This document shows, in pieces, positions 7,751 to 16,301 of a DNA stretch of 64,000 nt. Position 1 is the stretch's first letter; every line of letters begins with the position of its first letter. The notes under the pieces are model-generated. The model made no database searches, was not told the origin of the DNA, and saw only the letters and a list, made by a program, of their open reading frames with translations. The stretch is from Salinibaculum litoreum. Lineage in GTDB: Archaea > Halobacteriota > Halobacteria > Halobacteriales > Haloarculaceae. The stretch covers positions 434,001 to 498,000 of the forward strand of contig CP046866.1 of assembly GCA_009789175.1 (NCBI GenBank), in the 5' to 3' direction. Made by a program: the position numbers and the translations under genes.

Positions 7751-9646
7751 ATGACAGATGATACACTGATGTGGCGAATCGCCGGTGGCTCCGGCGATGG
7801 CATTGATTCGACGAGCCAGAACTTCGCCAGGGCGTTGATGCGTGCTGGGCTGGACGTGTTCACCCATCGGCACTACCCCTCCCGCATTCGGGGCGGCCAC
7901 ACCTACGTCGAGGTGCGCGCATCGGATACCCCGGTCCGCTCACGCGGTGACGGGTTCAATTTCCTGCTGGCGCTGGGTGACAGCTTCGCTCGCAACCCAC
8001 AGGACGACGCCTACTACGGCAACGAGGAACTGAAGCCGCTGACAGAACAGCTCGATGACCTCAACGAGGGCGGCGTCATCGTCTACGACACCGGCCAGCT
8101 CGACGAGGAGGAAATCGCACAGACGGACCTCGACGAGCGCGCCGAGGAGAACGACTGGCACGTCTACCCGATGGACCTGCGGAACCTCGCCCGCGAACAC
8201 GGGCGTGACGTGATGCGTAACACCGCCGGCGTCGGCGTGACCGCCGCTCTCGTGGACATGGACGTGAGTTATTTCAAGGACCTCGTCCGGGAAGCGATGA
8301 GCGGCGACGTGATGGAGGCCAATCTGGAGATTCTCGATGCAGCCTACGAGCGGGCCCAGGAACTCGACCAGACACACGACCTGACTGTCCCCAGTGGTAG
8401 CCACGACGGCGAGCAGGCGTTGATGACTGGCAGCAACGCTATCGCCTACGGTGCGCTGGATGCTGGCTGTCGGTTCATCTCCGGCTATCCGATGACACCG
8501 TGGACCGACGTGTTCACAATTATGGCCCAGAACCTGCCGAAGTTCGGCGGGGTCTCCGAGCAAGTCGAGGACGAAATCGCTGCGGCTGCGCTGGCCATCG
8601 GTGCGTCCCACGCCGGCGTGAAAGCCATGAGTGGCTCCTCCGGCGGCGGGTTTGCGCTGATGAGCGAACCGCTCGGGCTCGCGGAGATGACCGAGACACC
8701 GGTCGTCCTCGTAGAGGCGATGCGGGCCGGGCCGTCGACGGGGATGCCGACGAAATCCGAGCAGGCAGACCTCGATTTCGTCCTGTATACGAGCCAGGGT
8801 GACTCCTGTCGGGTCGTCTTCGCCCCGGCCAACGTCACCGAAGCATACGAGCAGACTCGCGCTGCGTTCCGCATCGCCTACGAATACCAGTTGCCGGCTA
8901 TCGTCCTCTACGACCAGAAACTCGGCGGCGAGATGCGCAACGTCTCCGCCGACTTCTTCGACCGCGAACCCAACCCGTCGCTCGGCTCGACGCTCACCGA
9001 AGAGGAACTCGCGGAGGCGGCCCACCACGAGTCCGGGAAGTTCCGGCGGTTCCGCCACGACGGCGAAGACGGCGTCAGCCCCCGCTCGATTCCCGGTCAG
9101 AAAGGCGGTCGCTTCCTGGCGACCGGCAACGAGTCCAACGAAGTGGGCCACATCTGCGAGGACCCCGACAACCGGGTCGCGCAGATGGACCGGCGGATGC
9201 GCAAACTCGATGCTATCCGCACGGACCTGGACGAAGAGGAATCCTCACACCAGACCTATCACGGCCCGACCGGTGCCGAATACGGCATCCTCACCTTCGG
9301 GAGCCAGCAGGATACGGTCTTCGAGGCCGTCGACCGGCTCAACGAACTGGGCCACGACGTGAAGGCCCTGGGCGTGAGCGACCTGATGCCCTACCCCGAG
9401 ATGGAAGTGACGGCCTTCCTCGAATCGGTAGAGGAGTGTCTGGTCGTGGAGATGAACGCAAGCGGGCAGTTCCGCGGGCTCACACAGCGGGAACTGGGAC
9501 GGTTCGGCCCGAAGCTGTCGAGTCTGCTGAAATACGACGGGGAACCGTTCGAGCCCGGCGAAATCGTCGACGGGTTCGAGGCGAGTGTCGACGGCGACCA
9601 GCCCAGCGCTGGCAACCTCAAATACGTCCCAGCGGCAGGTGACTAA
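7751..9646 (+). CDS. porA: Pyruvate:ferredoxin oxidoreductase alpha subunit (gamma-alpha fusion)
   Basis: A 631-residue protein with an N-terminal gamma-type domain (WRIAGGSGDGIDSTSQNFARAL, HRHYPSRIRGGHTYVE) fused to an alpha-type pyrimidine-binding domain (NAIAYGALDAGCRFISGYPMTP, VEDEIAAAALAIGASHAGVKAMSGSSGGGF). This two-subunit form is the haloarchaeal kind. It oxidises a 2-oxoacid with CoA, passing electrons to 2Fe-2S ferredoxin. The length of about 630 residues fits the pyruvate enzyme better than the shorter 2-oxoglutarate paralogue, and this is the basis for naming it porA. It is followed after three bases by porB, so the two are co-transcribed. Confidence 0.87.
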   Translation: MTDDTLMWRIAGGSGDGIDSTSQNFARALMRAGLDVFTHRHYPSRIRGGHTYVEVRASDTPVRSRGDGFNFLLALGDSFARNPQDDAYYGNEELKPLTEQLDDLNEGGVIVYDTGQLDEEEIAQTDLDERAEENDWHVYPMDLRNLAREHGRDVMRNTAGVGVTAALVDMDVSYFKDLVREAMSGDVMEANLEILDAAYERAQELDQTHDLTVPSGSHDGEQALMTGSNAIAYGALDAGCRFISGYPMTPWTDVFTIMAQNLPKFGGVSEQVEDEIAAAALAIGASHAGVKAMSGSSGGGFALMSEPLGLAEMTETPVVLVEAMRAGPSTGMPTKSEQADLDFVLYTSQGDSCRVVFAPANVTEAYEQTRAAFRIAYEYQLPAIVLYDQKLGGEMRNVSADFFDREPNPSLGSTLTEEELAEAAHHESGKFRRFRHDGEDGVSPRSIPGQKGGRFLATGNESNEVGHICEDPDNRVAQMDRRMRKLDAIRTDLDEEESSHQTYHGPTGAEYGILTFGSQQDTVFEAVDRLNELGHDVKALGVSDLMPYPEMEVTAFLESVEECLVVEMNASGQFRGLTQRELGRFGPKLSSLLKYDGEPFEPGEIVDGFEASVDGDQPSAGNLKYVPAAGD

Positions 9647-9649
9647 CCT

Positions 9650-10588
9650 ATGAGCGCATTCACAGCAATCGGCGAGGAACGAGAGATAGACAGAGAGGAG
9701 TTCACACCCGGTGTCGAGCCACAGCCGACGTGGTGTCCGGGCTGTGGTGACTTCGGCGTACTCAAGGCGCTGAAACAGGCCATGCCCGAGGTGGGCCGGA
9801 CGCCAGATGAAACAATGCTCGTGACCGGTATTGGCTGTTCGGGCAAGCTCTCGTCGTATTTCGAGAGCTACGGTTATCACTCGATTCACGGCCGCTCGCT
9901 GCCCATCGCGCGAGCCGCAAAGCTCGCAAATCCGGGATTGGAAGTGATTGCGGCCGGCGGTGACGGCGACGGCTACGGCATCGGCGGGAACCACTTCATG
10001 CACACGGCCCGGGAGAACCACGACATCACCTACATCGTGTTCAACAACGAAATCTTCGGGCTGACGAAGGGCCAGACCTCTCCGACTAGCCCGAAAGGAC
10101 ACAAATCAAAGACCCAGCCCCACGGGTCGGCGAAAGACCCCGTGCGGCCGCTGTCGCTGTCGCTGGCCTCCGGGGCGTCGTACATCGCCCGGACCGCAGC
10201 GGTCAACCCCCAGCAGGCAAAGGAGATTCTGGTCGAGGCGATGGAACACGACGGCTTCGCACACGTCGATTTCCTCACGCAGTGTCCGACCTGGAACAAG
10301 GACGCCGGCGAGTACGTCCCCTACACGGACGTACAGGAGTCCGACGAGTTCGACTTCGACATCACCGACCGCCGCGAAGCCGCAGACATGATGTATGAAA
10401 CCGAATCCCGGCTCTGGGAGGGCGAAGTCCTGACCGGACGGTTCTATCACGACGCCGAACGACCCTCCTACAGCGAGGAGAAACAGGCAATCGGCGAGAT
10501 GCCAGAGGAACCTGTCGCCGAACGCTACTTCGATGAGGACGCCGAGTGGGAGCGCACCGCAGACGAACTCATCGACCGGCACACGTAG
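9650..10588 (+). CDS. porB: Pyruvate:ferredoxin oxidoreductase beta subunit
   Basis: A 312-residue thiamine-diphosphate subunit. TWCPGCGDFGVLKALKQAM and GIGCSGKLSSYFESYG supply cysteines of the kind that bind the 4Fe-4S cluster. GGDGDGYGIGGNHFMHTARENHDITYIVFNNEIFGLTKGQTSPTS is the GDG-N type thiamine-diphosphate/Mg site. A further Cys in LTQCPTWN completes the usual set. With PorA it forms the complex that converts pyruvate and CoA to acetyl-CoA. The length of about 312 residues favours the pyruvate over the 2-oxoglutarate enzyme, though substrate specificity needs an assay. Confidence 0.88.
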   Translation: MSAFTAIGEEREIDREEFTPGVEPQPTWCPGCGDFGVLKALKQAMPEVGRTPDETMLVTGIGCSGKLSSYFESYGYHSIHGRSLPIARAAKLANPGLEVIAAGGDGDGYGIGGNHFMHTARENHDITYIVFNNEIFGLTKGQTSPTSPKGHKSKTQPHGSAKDPVRPLSLSLASGASYIARTAAVNPQQAKEILVEAMEHDGFAHVDFLTQCPTWNKDAGEYVPYTDVQESDEFDFDITDRREAADMMYETESRLWEGEVLTGRFYHDAERPSYSEEKQAIGEMPEEPVAERYFDEDAEWERTADELIDRHT

Positions 10589-10660
10589 GCCCTGAACAAC
10601 CGCTGAGGCCGGGACTACGGGCGTCCCGACCCCGTGCGACTGGTGTTTTCGGCTTCGGAA

Positions 10661-10670
10661 GATATTTTTT
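10661..10670 (+). promoter_or_regulatory. TATA-like box for the Lrp/AsnC gene
   Basis: GATATTTTTT is centred about 28 bp before the ATG at 10694, which fits the spacing of a leaderless archaeal transcript. Confidence 0.5.
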
Positions 10671-10693
10671 CGTCGGAGTAAAAATTACTGGCA

Positions 10694-11122
10694 ATGAGTG
10701 CAGAGCCTACCGAAGAGCAGATATTGTCGGTCCTGGAGGAGGACGCTCAGGCCTCGTATGCCGAAATCGCTGAGCGTGCCGGTGTCTCCAAGCCCACTGT
10801 CAGGAAGTATATCCAGAAACTCGAAGAGGAGGGTGTCATCGTGGGCTACTCCGCCGATGTCGACCCGAAGAAACTCTCCGGGCAGTCGATTGCTATCGTC
10901 GGTATCGACGTCGAGAGCGAACACTACGTCGAGGTGACACGAGAACTGAAGGAACTGGAGGACATCGAATCCCTGTACACCTCCAGTGGCGACCACACGC
11001 TCATGGCCGAAATCCGGGCCGGCGACGGTGACGAACTCGGCGATGTCATCAACGAGGAGATAAAGAGCATCGAGGGTGTGGCCGCCGCACACCCCTCTTT
11101 CCTGCAAGAACGGCTCAAGTGA
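10694..11122 (+). CDS. Lrp/AsnC-family transcriptional regulator
   Basis: A 142-residue protein. Residues 5-60 form a winged helix-turn-helix (EEQILSVLEEDAQASYAEIAERAGVSKPTVRKYIQKLEEEGVI). The rest is the RAM/AsnC ligand-binding fold (IAIVGIDVESEHYVEVTRELKELEDIESLYTSSGDHTLMAEIRAGDGDELGDVI). Family members bind amino acids or related effectors and repress or activate nearby metabolic genes. It lies about 100 bp downstream of porB with its own promoter, so it may sense 2-oxoacid or amino acid status and act on porAB. That link is inference from position. Confidence 0.85.
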   Translation: MSAEPTEEQILSVLEEDAQASYAEIAERAGVSKPTVRKYIQKLEEEGVIVGYSADVDPKKLSGQSIAIVGIDVESEHYVEVTRELKELEDIESLYTSSGDHTLMAEIRAGDGDELGDVINEEIKSIEGVAAAHPSFLQERLK

Positions 11123-11190
11123 TAGTCCGCGGGGCAGGAGACAGTTTCAGCTGAGAACCGGGGCGAACGACAGCCGAGCACAAAGGCGGA

Positions 11191-11200
11191 CTTTTTAGGA
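11191..11200 (+). promoter_or_regulatory. TATA-like box for the RCK-DHH gene
   Basis: CTTTTTAGGA is centred about 28 bp before the ATG at 11224, giving the leaderless spacing seen for several genes in this window. Confidence 0.45.
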
Positions 11201-11223
11201 TACTCATACCGGAGACAGCGTAC

Positions 11224-12780
11224 ATGCTTGACCGGTTGGTACTCGGCAGTGGCTCTCTCGCACGCACCATTGTGGAGTCACTGCAGGACCAGCCGGGTCG
11301 CCTGCAGGTCGTCACCAGCGAGGAGAGTCGCGCGAAGACGCTCGTCGACGAGGGTATCGCGACGGAAGTCGGTGACCCGACCGATGAGGCGACCCTCCGG
11401 GAGGTCGGCCCCGTCGATGTCGTTATCGTCGCCAGCGACGACGGCGCGAGAAACGCCCGCGCCGCTGTGACTGCACGGCAGGTCACCCCCGAGGCGATGC
11501 TCGTCGCGTACACCGGGACAGCTCCACAGGAGTCGGACGTGACGACACTAGAAGAGGTGGCAGACAGGGTCATCGACCCACGGGCAGCCCTCACGGACCA
11601 CTTGCTCGAACGTATCGGTCCCGGCGGGGCACAGAAACACCAGCTCAGCCGTCTTCTCCGTGGTATCGACCGGCTGGCAGTCGTGACCCACGACAATCCC
11701 GACCCGGACGCCATCGCCAGTGCTGTCGCGCTCGCGCGCCTGGCCGAGCGCCGGAACTGTGAGACCGATGTCTGTTACTACGGCAACATCACTCATCAGG
11801 AGAACCGCGCCTTCGTCAACCTACTCGATTTCGAGTTGCGGAATCTGTCGGCCGACGACGACCTGACCGAGTACGACGGCATCGCCCTGGTCGACCACTC
11901 CCGACCGGGCCTCAACGACCAGTTGCCACCGGACACTCCGGTCGACATTGTTATCGACCATCACCCCCCACATGCACCCGTCGAGTCCCGTTTTGTCGAC
12001 CTGCAAAGCGACGTGGGGGCGACGAGTACGCTGCTCGTCGACTACCTCGATTTCTTCGATGTGCCGATAGCCGAGGACGTGGCGACGGGGCTGCTCTTTG
12101 GTATCCGCGTCGACACGAAAGAGTTCACTCGGGAAGCCGTCGAAGCCGATTTCGAGGCGGCTGCCCGACTGTTGCCGGCAGCCGACCTCGGCCTGCTCGA
12201 ACGTATCGAATCGCCCAGTATCAGCCACGAGACCTTCGATACAATCGCCGCTGCTATCCGGAACCGAAACCAGGAGGGGTCCGTGCTGACCAGTTGTGTC
12301 GGCCAGCTTTCCAACCGGGACGCCCTCGCACAGGCGGCCGACCGCCTGCTGAACCTGGAGGGCGTTTCGACGACGCTAGTGTATGGTCTCCGGGATGGGA
12401 CAATCTACGTTTCGGCACGCGCACGTGGTGCCAACGTGGACCTCGGTGAAGTTCTCCGGGATGCGTTCGGACAGATTGGCAGCGCCGGCGGCCACGCTGA
12501 CATGGCCGGGGCACAGATTTCCCCGGGCATCTTCGAGGACATTGACGATGACGACAATTTGCTCAAGATTACGGAGTCAGTCGTCGACGACCGTTTTCTG
12601 GAGGCGCTCGACACCCACACTGACCGCACCGTGACCGGCATCTACATGCCTGATTACGACGCCGACGAGTATCTGGCCCCCGACGAGACACTGCCAGTCA
12701 TGGACGGTAGCGACGGTACAGCGGACGAAAGTGGAACTGACAGCAGCGTCGGGGACAAAACCGAGCCCGACGACGCATGA
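11224..12780 (+). CDS. RCK_N-DHH-DHHA1 phosphoesterase
   Basis: A 518-residue fusion. The first 120 residues form a TrkA-N-like Rossmann domain (LVLGSGSLARTIVESL, TEVGDPTDEATLREVGPVDVVIVASDD). From about residue 145 a DHH domain follows, with the metal sites VVTHDNPDPDAIASAVAL, GIALVDHSRPG and the DHH-type VIDHHPPHA. Then comes DHHA1, with GSAGGHADMAGAQI as the GGH motif. The tail is acidic. DHH-DHHA1 enzymes hydrolyse short RNAs (nanoRNase) or cyclic dinucleotides such as c-di-AMP. The RCK-like domain could sense a nucleotide or couple the enzyme to potassium control. The exact substrate is unknown. Confidence 0.85.
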   Translation: MLDRLVLGSGSLARTIVESLQDQPGRLQVVTSEESRAKTLVDEGIATEVGDPTDEATLREVGPVDVVIVASDDGARNARAAVTARQVTPEAMLVAYTGTAPQESDVTTLEEVADRVIDPRAALTDHLLERIGPGGAQKHQLSRLLRGIDRLAVVTHDNPDPDAIASAVALARLAERRNCETDVCYYGNITHQENRAFVNLLDFELRNLSADDDLTEYDGIALVDHSRPGLNDQLPPDTPVDIVIDHHPPHAPVESRFVDLQSDVGATSTLLVDYLDFFDVPIAEDVATGLLFGIRVDTKEFTREAVEADFEAAARLLPAADLGLLERIESPSISHETFDTIAAAIRNRNQEGSVLTSCVGQLSNRDALAQAADRLLNLEGVSTTLVYGLRDGTIYVSARARGANVDLGEVLRDAFGQIGSAGGHADMAGAQISPGIFEDIDDDDNLLKITESVVDDRFLEALDTHTDRTVTGIYMPDYDADEYLAPDETLPVMDGSDGTADESGTDSSVGDKTEPDDA

Positions 12781-12862
12781 GAGTCCAGAGGCGACAGAGC
12801 GCCGAGTGACGGGAATCGCCGCGTAGCCGGGAGGCTTTTGCGGGGTCGGGCCATCGGTGTCA

Positions 12863-13660
12863 ATGATGGCAGACGACGGGAAGCCGACTGTCCAGGACTA
12901 CATGACGCGAGACGTTGCGACCGTGTCGCCTGACGACACCGTCAAGGATGTCGCAGCACGCATCTCCGAGAGTAACGAACACAGCGGATTTCCGGTGTGT
13001 GATGGTCGCCACGTTGAGGGGTTTATCAGTGCTCGGGACCTCCTGCTGGAGGAAGACCACGAGCCGATTTTCAAGGTCATGACGACGGACCTGCTGGTGG
13101 CCCACCCGGAGATGGAAATCGACGACGCTGCTCGCGTCATCCTCCGGTCGGGTATCCGTCGCCTTCCGGTGGTCGATGACGCAGGCAACCTCGTCGGTAT
13201 CATCTCCAACGCCGATGTCATCCGCAGCCAGATAGAACGCGCTACCCCCGGGAAGGTGGACAAGCTCATGCGGACCCTGGAGAACATCCACGGCGTCTCC
13301 GCCCGCGAGGAGCGCCGGAAAGTCCCCCTCTCTGAGCTCACTCCCACACAGGGGAAGGTGTACGCGGACGAACTGGAGGGGAGACGCTACGAGCTGGAAC
13401 GCGGACTCGCAGAGCCGCTCGTGGTCATCGATACGGGAACGGAACTACTGCTGGCAGACGGTCACCACCGCGTCAAAGCCGCCAGCCGACTCGATGTCGA
13501 GCGGATGGACGCCTACGTCATCGTCATCGACGAACCCGTCGAACTCGGGATGGCAAAGACCGCCGAGAAGGAGAACCTCGAATCAATCGGAGATATCGAG
13601 GCTGTCGACTACGCACACCATCCGCTCGTCGAGACGACCCACCGGCTCAAAGAGGAGTAA
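12863..13660 (+). CDS. Two-CBS-domain protein with ParB-like C-terminus
   Basis: About 265 residues. Possible starts are GTG 12857 and ATG 12863 or 12866; ATG 12863 is chosen. Two CBS motifs are clear: VQDYMTRDVATVSPDDTVKDV...SGFPVCDGRHVEGFISARDLL and VMTTDLLVAHPEMEIDDAARVILRSGIRRLPVVDDAGNLVGIISNADVI. The C-terminal part (LAEPLVVIDTGTELLLADGHHRVKAASRL) resembles the ParB/sulfiredoxin-like GxHR pocket. CBS pairs bind adenine nucleotides, so this is probably an energy- or nucleotide-sensing protein. It follows the DHH phosphoesterase after about 80 bp on the same strand. The function is not known. Confidence 0.82.
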   Translation: MMADDGKPTVQDYMTRDVATVSPDDTVKDVAARISESNEHSGFPVCDGRHVEGFISARDLLLEEDHEPIFKVMTTDLLVAHPEMEIDDAARVILRSGIRRLPVVDDAGNLVGIISNADVIRSQIERATPGKVDKLMRTLENIHGVSAREERRKVPLSELTPTQGKVYADELEGRRYELERGLAEPLVVIDTGTELLLADGHHRVKAASRLDVERMDAYVIVIDEPVELGMAKTAEKENLESIGDIEAVDYAHHPLVETTHRLKEE

Positions 13661-13673
13661 CTCCTTACTCGTT

Positions 13674-14267
13674 CTATGCAAACGAGGGAAACGACAGGTC
13701 CAGAGACCCATGTAAGGCGTAGTCACTCGCCAGCACCGCCGTACTCTCTAGGGCCACCCGTGTCTCGACAGTCAGTGTCCCGGAGGCCTCCGACCGGGGC
13801 GTGACGACGAAGCCGATGGTGCTAATGGTCTCGTCTGCGAGGTCGTCCAGGTCGGTCACTTCGAGCACTGTCCCGGGGTCGTCCCGTGGCACGGAGAGTG
13901 TCAGCGCCGGGGGCGGTGAACTGTCGCCCTGAAGTGGTGATGTCACAGCTACGTCCGTGGCTGTCCCACCGTCTTCGGCCGGCATCGCGACCCGGAGTTC
14001 GATTCGCTCGACCAGCGTGTCCGACCGATGCCAGAGTTCGGTCTCGACATCGATTCGGTCGCCACGTACGGTCCCCTGGGCGCCGAACGATGCGACCTCC
14101 GTTCCATCCGACTCGAAGACGAGCGCCTTGCGCCGGGGACCGTCGGCGTCGACGGACGGGGTTGACAGCGTCTCCTCTGCGCTGACGAGGCCGAACCCGA
14201 CCGCACCACAGACAGTCGCCGCGCCGAGAGTGCCGAGATATGCCCGCCGACGCATCGATTCACTCAC
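13674..14267 (-). CDS. Tat-exported hypothetical protein
   Basis: A 197-residue protein beginning MSESMRRRAYLGTLGAATVC, a twin-arginine-type signal; a start at the second Met is equally possible. The mature part is beta-rich and soluble, without recognisable motifs or a C-terminal anchor. The Cys near residue 19 is not in a good lipobox, so lipid attachment is doubtful. It is convergent with the CBS protein gene. I do not recognise a family. An extracytoplasmic location is the only thing supported. Confidence 0.65.
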   Translation of the reverse strand: MSESMRRRAYLGTLGAATVCGAVGFGLVSAEETLSTPSVDADGPRRKALVFESDGTEVASFGAQGTVRGDRIDVETELWHRSDTLVERIELRVAMPAEDGGTATDVAVTSPLQGDSSPPPALTLSVPRDDPGTVLEVTDLDDLADETISTIGFVVTPRSEASGTLTVETRVALESTAVLASDYALHGSLDLSFPSFA

Positions 14268-14428
14268 TCACCCGTCTCGCTGCTGGTTTGGACAGACAAA
14301 TCGGAGGACAGGCCGCTAGCATACTTTCCATGACGGACAGACCCGACAAAAAGCCCGGGAAGGCTGAAACGACTCTTTGAGTCCCCACTCCCGGCACACT
14401 CTTGTTGGTTTGTACCATACCACATGGT

Positions 14429-16129
14429 ATGTACGACGAGGACGACCTGTCAGCGATTCGTGAGTCGCGTTCGGAGTGGGAGGCCGACACTCTCGGCCCG
14501 GCCCTCGACGCCCACGGTGAACGCCAGGACAGGTTTGCGACCGTCTCCAATCTCGAAGTCGACCGGCTGTACACGCCCGAGGATACGGCCGACCGAGACT
14601 ACGAGGACGACTTGGGATTCCCGGGCGAGCCACCCTTCACCCGCGGAGTGTATCCGACGATGTACCGCGGCCGCACCTGGACGATGCGCCAGTTCGCCGG
14701 CTTTGGCACCGCCGAAGAGACCAACGAGCGCTTCCAGTATCTCACTGAGGAGGGCCAGACGGGACTCTCGGTGGCCTTCGACATGCCGACGCTGATGGGC
14801 CTCGACTCCGATCACCGGATGTCAGACGGCGAGGTCGGCAAAGAGGGCGTCGCCGTCGACACGCTCCGTGATATGGAGATTCTCTTCGAGGGTATCGACC
14901 TCGGCGAGGTCTCGACTTCTTTCACCATCAATCCGAGCGCACCGGTCATCTACGCGATGTACGTCGCGCTGGCGGACAGGCAGGGTGTCGACCGCGCGCA
15001 ACTCCGGGGGACGCTCCAGAACGACATGTTCAAGGAGTTCATCGCACAGAAAGAGTGGGTCGTGCCGCCGGAACCGTCCCTTGAGCTGGTGACTGATGTT
15101 ATCGAGTTCTCCGTCGCCCAGACGCCGAAGTTCAAGCCCGTCTCCATCTCGGGCTATCACATCCGTGAAGCCGGGTCGACTGCGGTCCAGGAGCTGGCAT
15201 TTACGCTTGCGGACGGGCTTGCCTACGTCGAGGCCTGTCTCGACCGCGGCCTGGACATCGAGGCGTTCGGGCCGACGCTGTCGTTCTTTTTCAACTCGCA
15301 TAACGCCATCTTCGAGGAGGTCGCCAAGTTCCGGGCCGGCCGGCGCATCTGGGCGCGACTCATGAGTGAGTGGTACGACGCCGAGACCGACGCGGCCCGC
15401 GCCATGAAGTTCCACACACAGACTGCCGGGCAGTCCCTGACCGCACAGCAACCGCTGAACAACATCGTCCGCGTGACGATTCAGGCGCTGGCGGGCGTCC
15501 TCGGTGGCACGCAGAGTCTACACACTAACAGCTTCGACGAGGCGCTCGCCTTGCCAAGCGAGGAGGCCGTCCGCGTCGCCTTGCGGACTCAGCAGATTAT
15601 CGCCGAGGAATCTGGTGCTGCTGACATCGTGGACCCGCTGGGTGGCTCCTTCGCGATCGAGGCGCTGACCGACGAAGTCGAACAGGAGACGATGGCCTAC
15701 ATCGAGGAGATACGCGAGATGGGCGATGGCTCGATGCGGGCTGGCGTCCTCCGGGGAATCGAGGACGGCTACTTCCAGCGGGAGATTCAGGACGCCGCCT
15801 ACGAGTATCAGGAACGCGTCGAGCGTGGCGAGGAAGTCGTCGTCGGTGTCAACGAGTACACCATCGAGGAGGACACCCAGCCCGACCTCCTCCAGGTCGA
15901 CGAGGATGTCCAGCAGCGCCAGCGCGAGCGTCTGGCCGACGTGAAAGCCGAACGTGACGATGACGCGGTCGAGGACGCACTCGCGGATGTGCAGGCAGCC
16001 GTCGATGCTGGCGAGAACGTCATGCCGGCGCTCGTCGAGGCGGTGTCGGTGTACGCGACCATGGGCGAAATCATGGCCGTTTTCCAGGAGGAGTATGGCT
16101 CCTATCAGGAGACGCTGAGCGTGGCCTGA
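14429..16129 (+). CDS. mcmA: Methylmalonyl-CoA mutase large (catalytic) subunit
   Basis: A 566-residue protein. The ATG at 14429 (MYDEDDLSAIRESRSEW) fits the family start better than an upstream TTG. The TIM-barrel part is clear: FTRGVYPTMYRGRTWTMRQFAGFGTAEETNERF, GLSVAFDMPTLMGLDSDHR, FKPVSISGYHIREAGSTAVQELAF, HTQTAGQSLTAQQPLNN and GTQSLHTNSFDEALALPSEEAVRVALRTQQII. It stops before the cobalamin-binding domain, as in archaea that encode that domain on a separate small subunit, which is not in this window. It interconverts (R)-methylmalonyl-CoA and succinyl-CoA in propionate and odd-chain metabolism. Confidence 0.9.
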   Translation: MYDEDDLSAIRESRSEWEADTLGPALDAHGERQDRFATVSNLEVDRLYTPEDTADRDYEDDLGFPGEPPFTRGVYPTMYRGRTWTMRQFAGFGTAEETNERFQYLTEEGQTGLSVAFDMPTLMGLDSDHRMSDGEVGKEGVAVDTLRDMEILFEGIDLGEVSTSFTINPSAPVIYAMYVALADRQGVDRAQLRGTLQNDMFKEFIAQKEWVVPPEPSLELVTDVIEFSVAQTPKFKPVSISGYHIREAGSTAVQELAFTLADGLAYVEACLDRGLDIEAFGPTLSFFFNSHNAIFEEVAKFRAGRRIWARLMSEWYDAETDAARAMKFHTQTAGQSLTAQQPLNNIVRVTIQALAGVLGGTQSLHTNSFDEALALPSEEAVRVALRTQQIIAEESGAADIVDPLGGSFAIEALTDEVEQETMAYIEEIREMGDGSMRAGVLRGIEDGYFQREIQDAAYEYQERVERGEEVVVGVNEYTIEEDTQPDLLQVDEDVQQRQRERLADVKAERDDDAVEDALADVQAAVDAGENVMPALVEAVSVYATMGEIMAVFQEEYGSYQETLSVA

Positions 16130-16270
16130 GTGGCCGGGAATGCCCCTGTCACCGTCGTATCTGTTGCTTCTCGTCTCGGCCGGCGGCGGCAACACCCGGC
16201 TCCAGTAATCGCGTTCTTCAGGCCGTGACTGGGGCTGTCACGTTCTCGATTTAAGATAATTAGCATCCGC

Positions 16271-16280
16271 TATTTTTTAA
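16271..16280 (+). promoter_or_regulatory. TATA-like box for the acyl-CoA synthetase gene
   Basis: TATTTTTTAA is centred about 26 bp before the ATG at 16302, in an AT-rich stretch that also contains TTAAGATAATTAGC. The spacing predicts a leaderless transcript. Confidence 0.5.
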
Positions 16281-16301
16281 CATGGGTGATATCCTTCCGC
16301 T

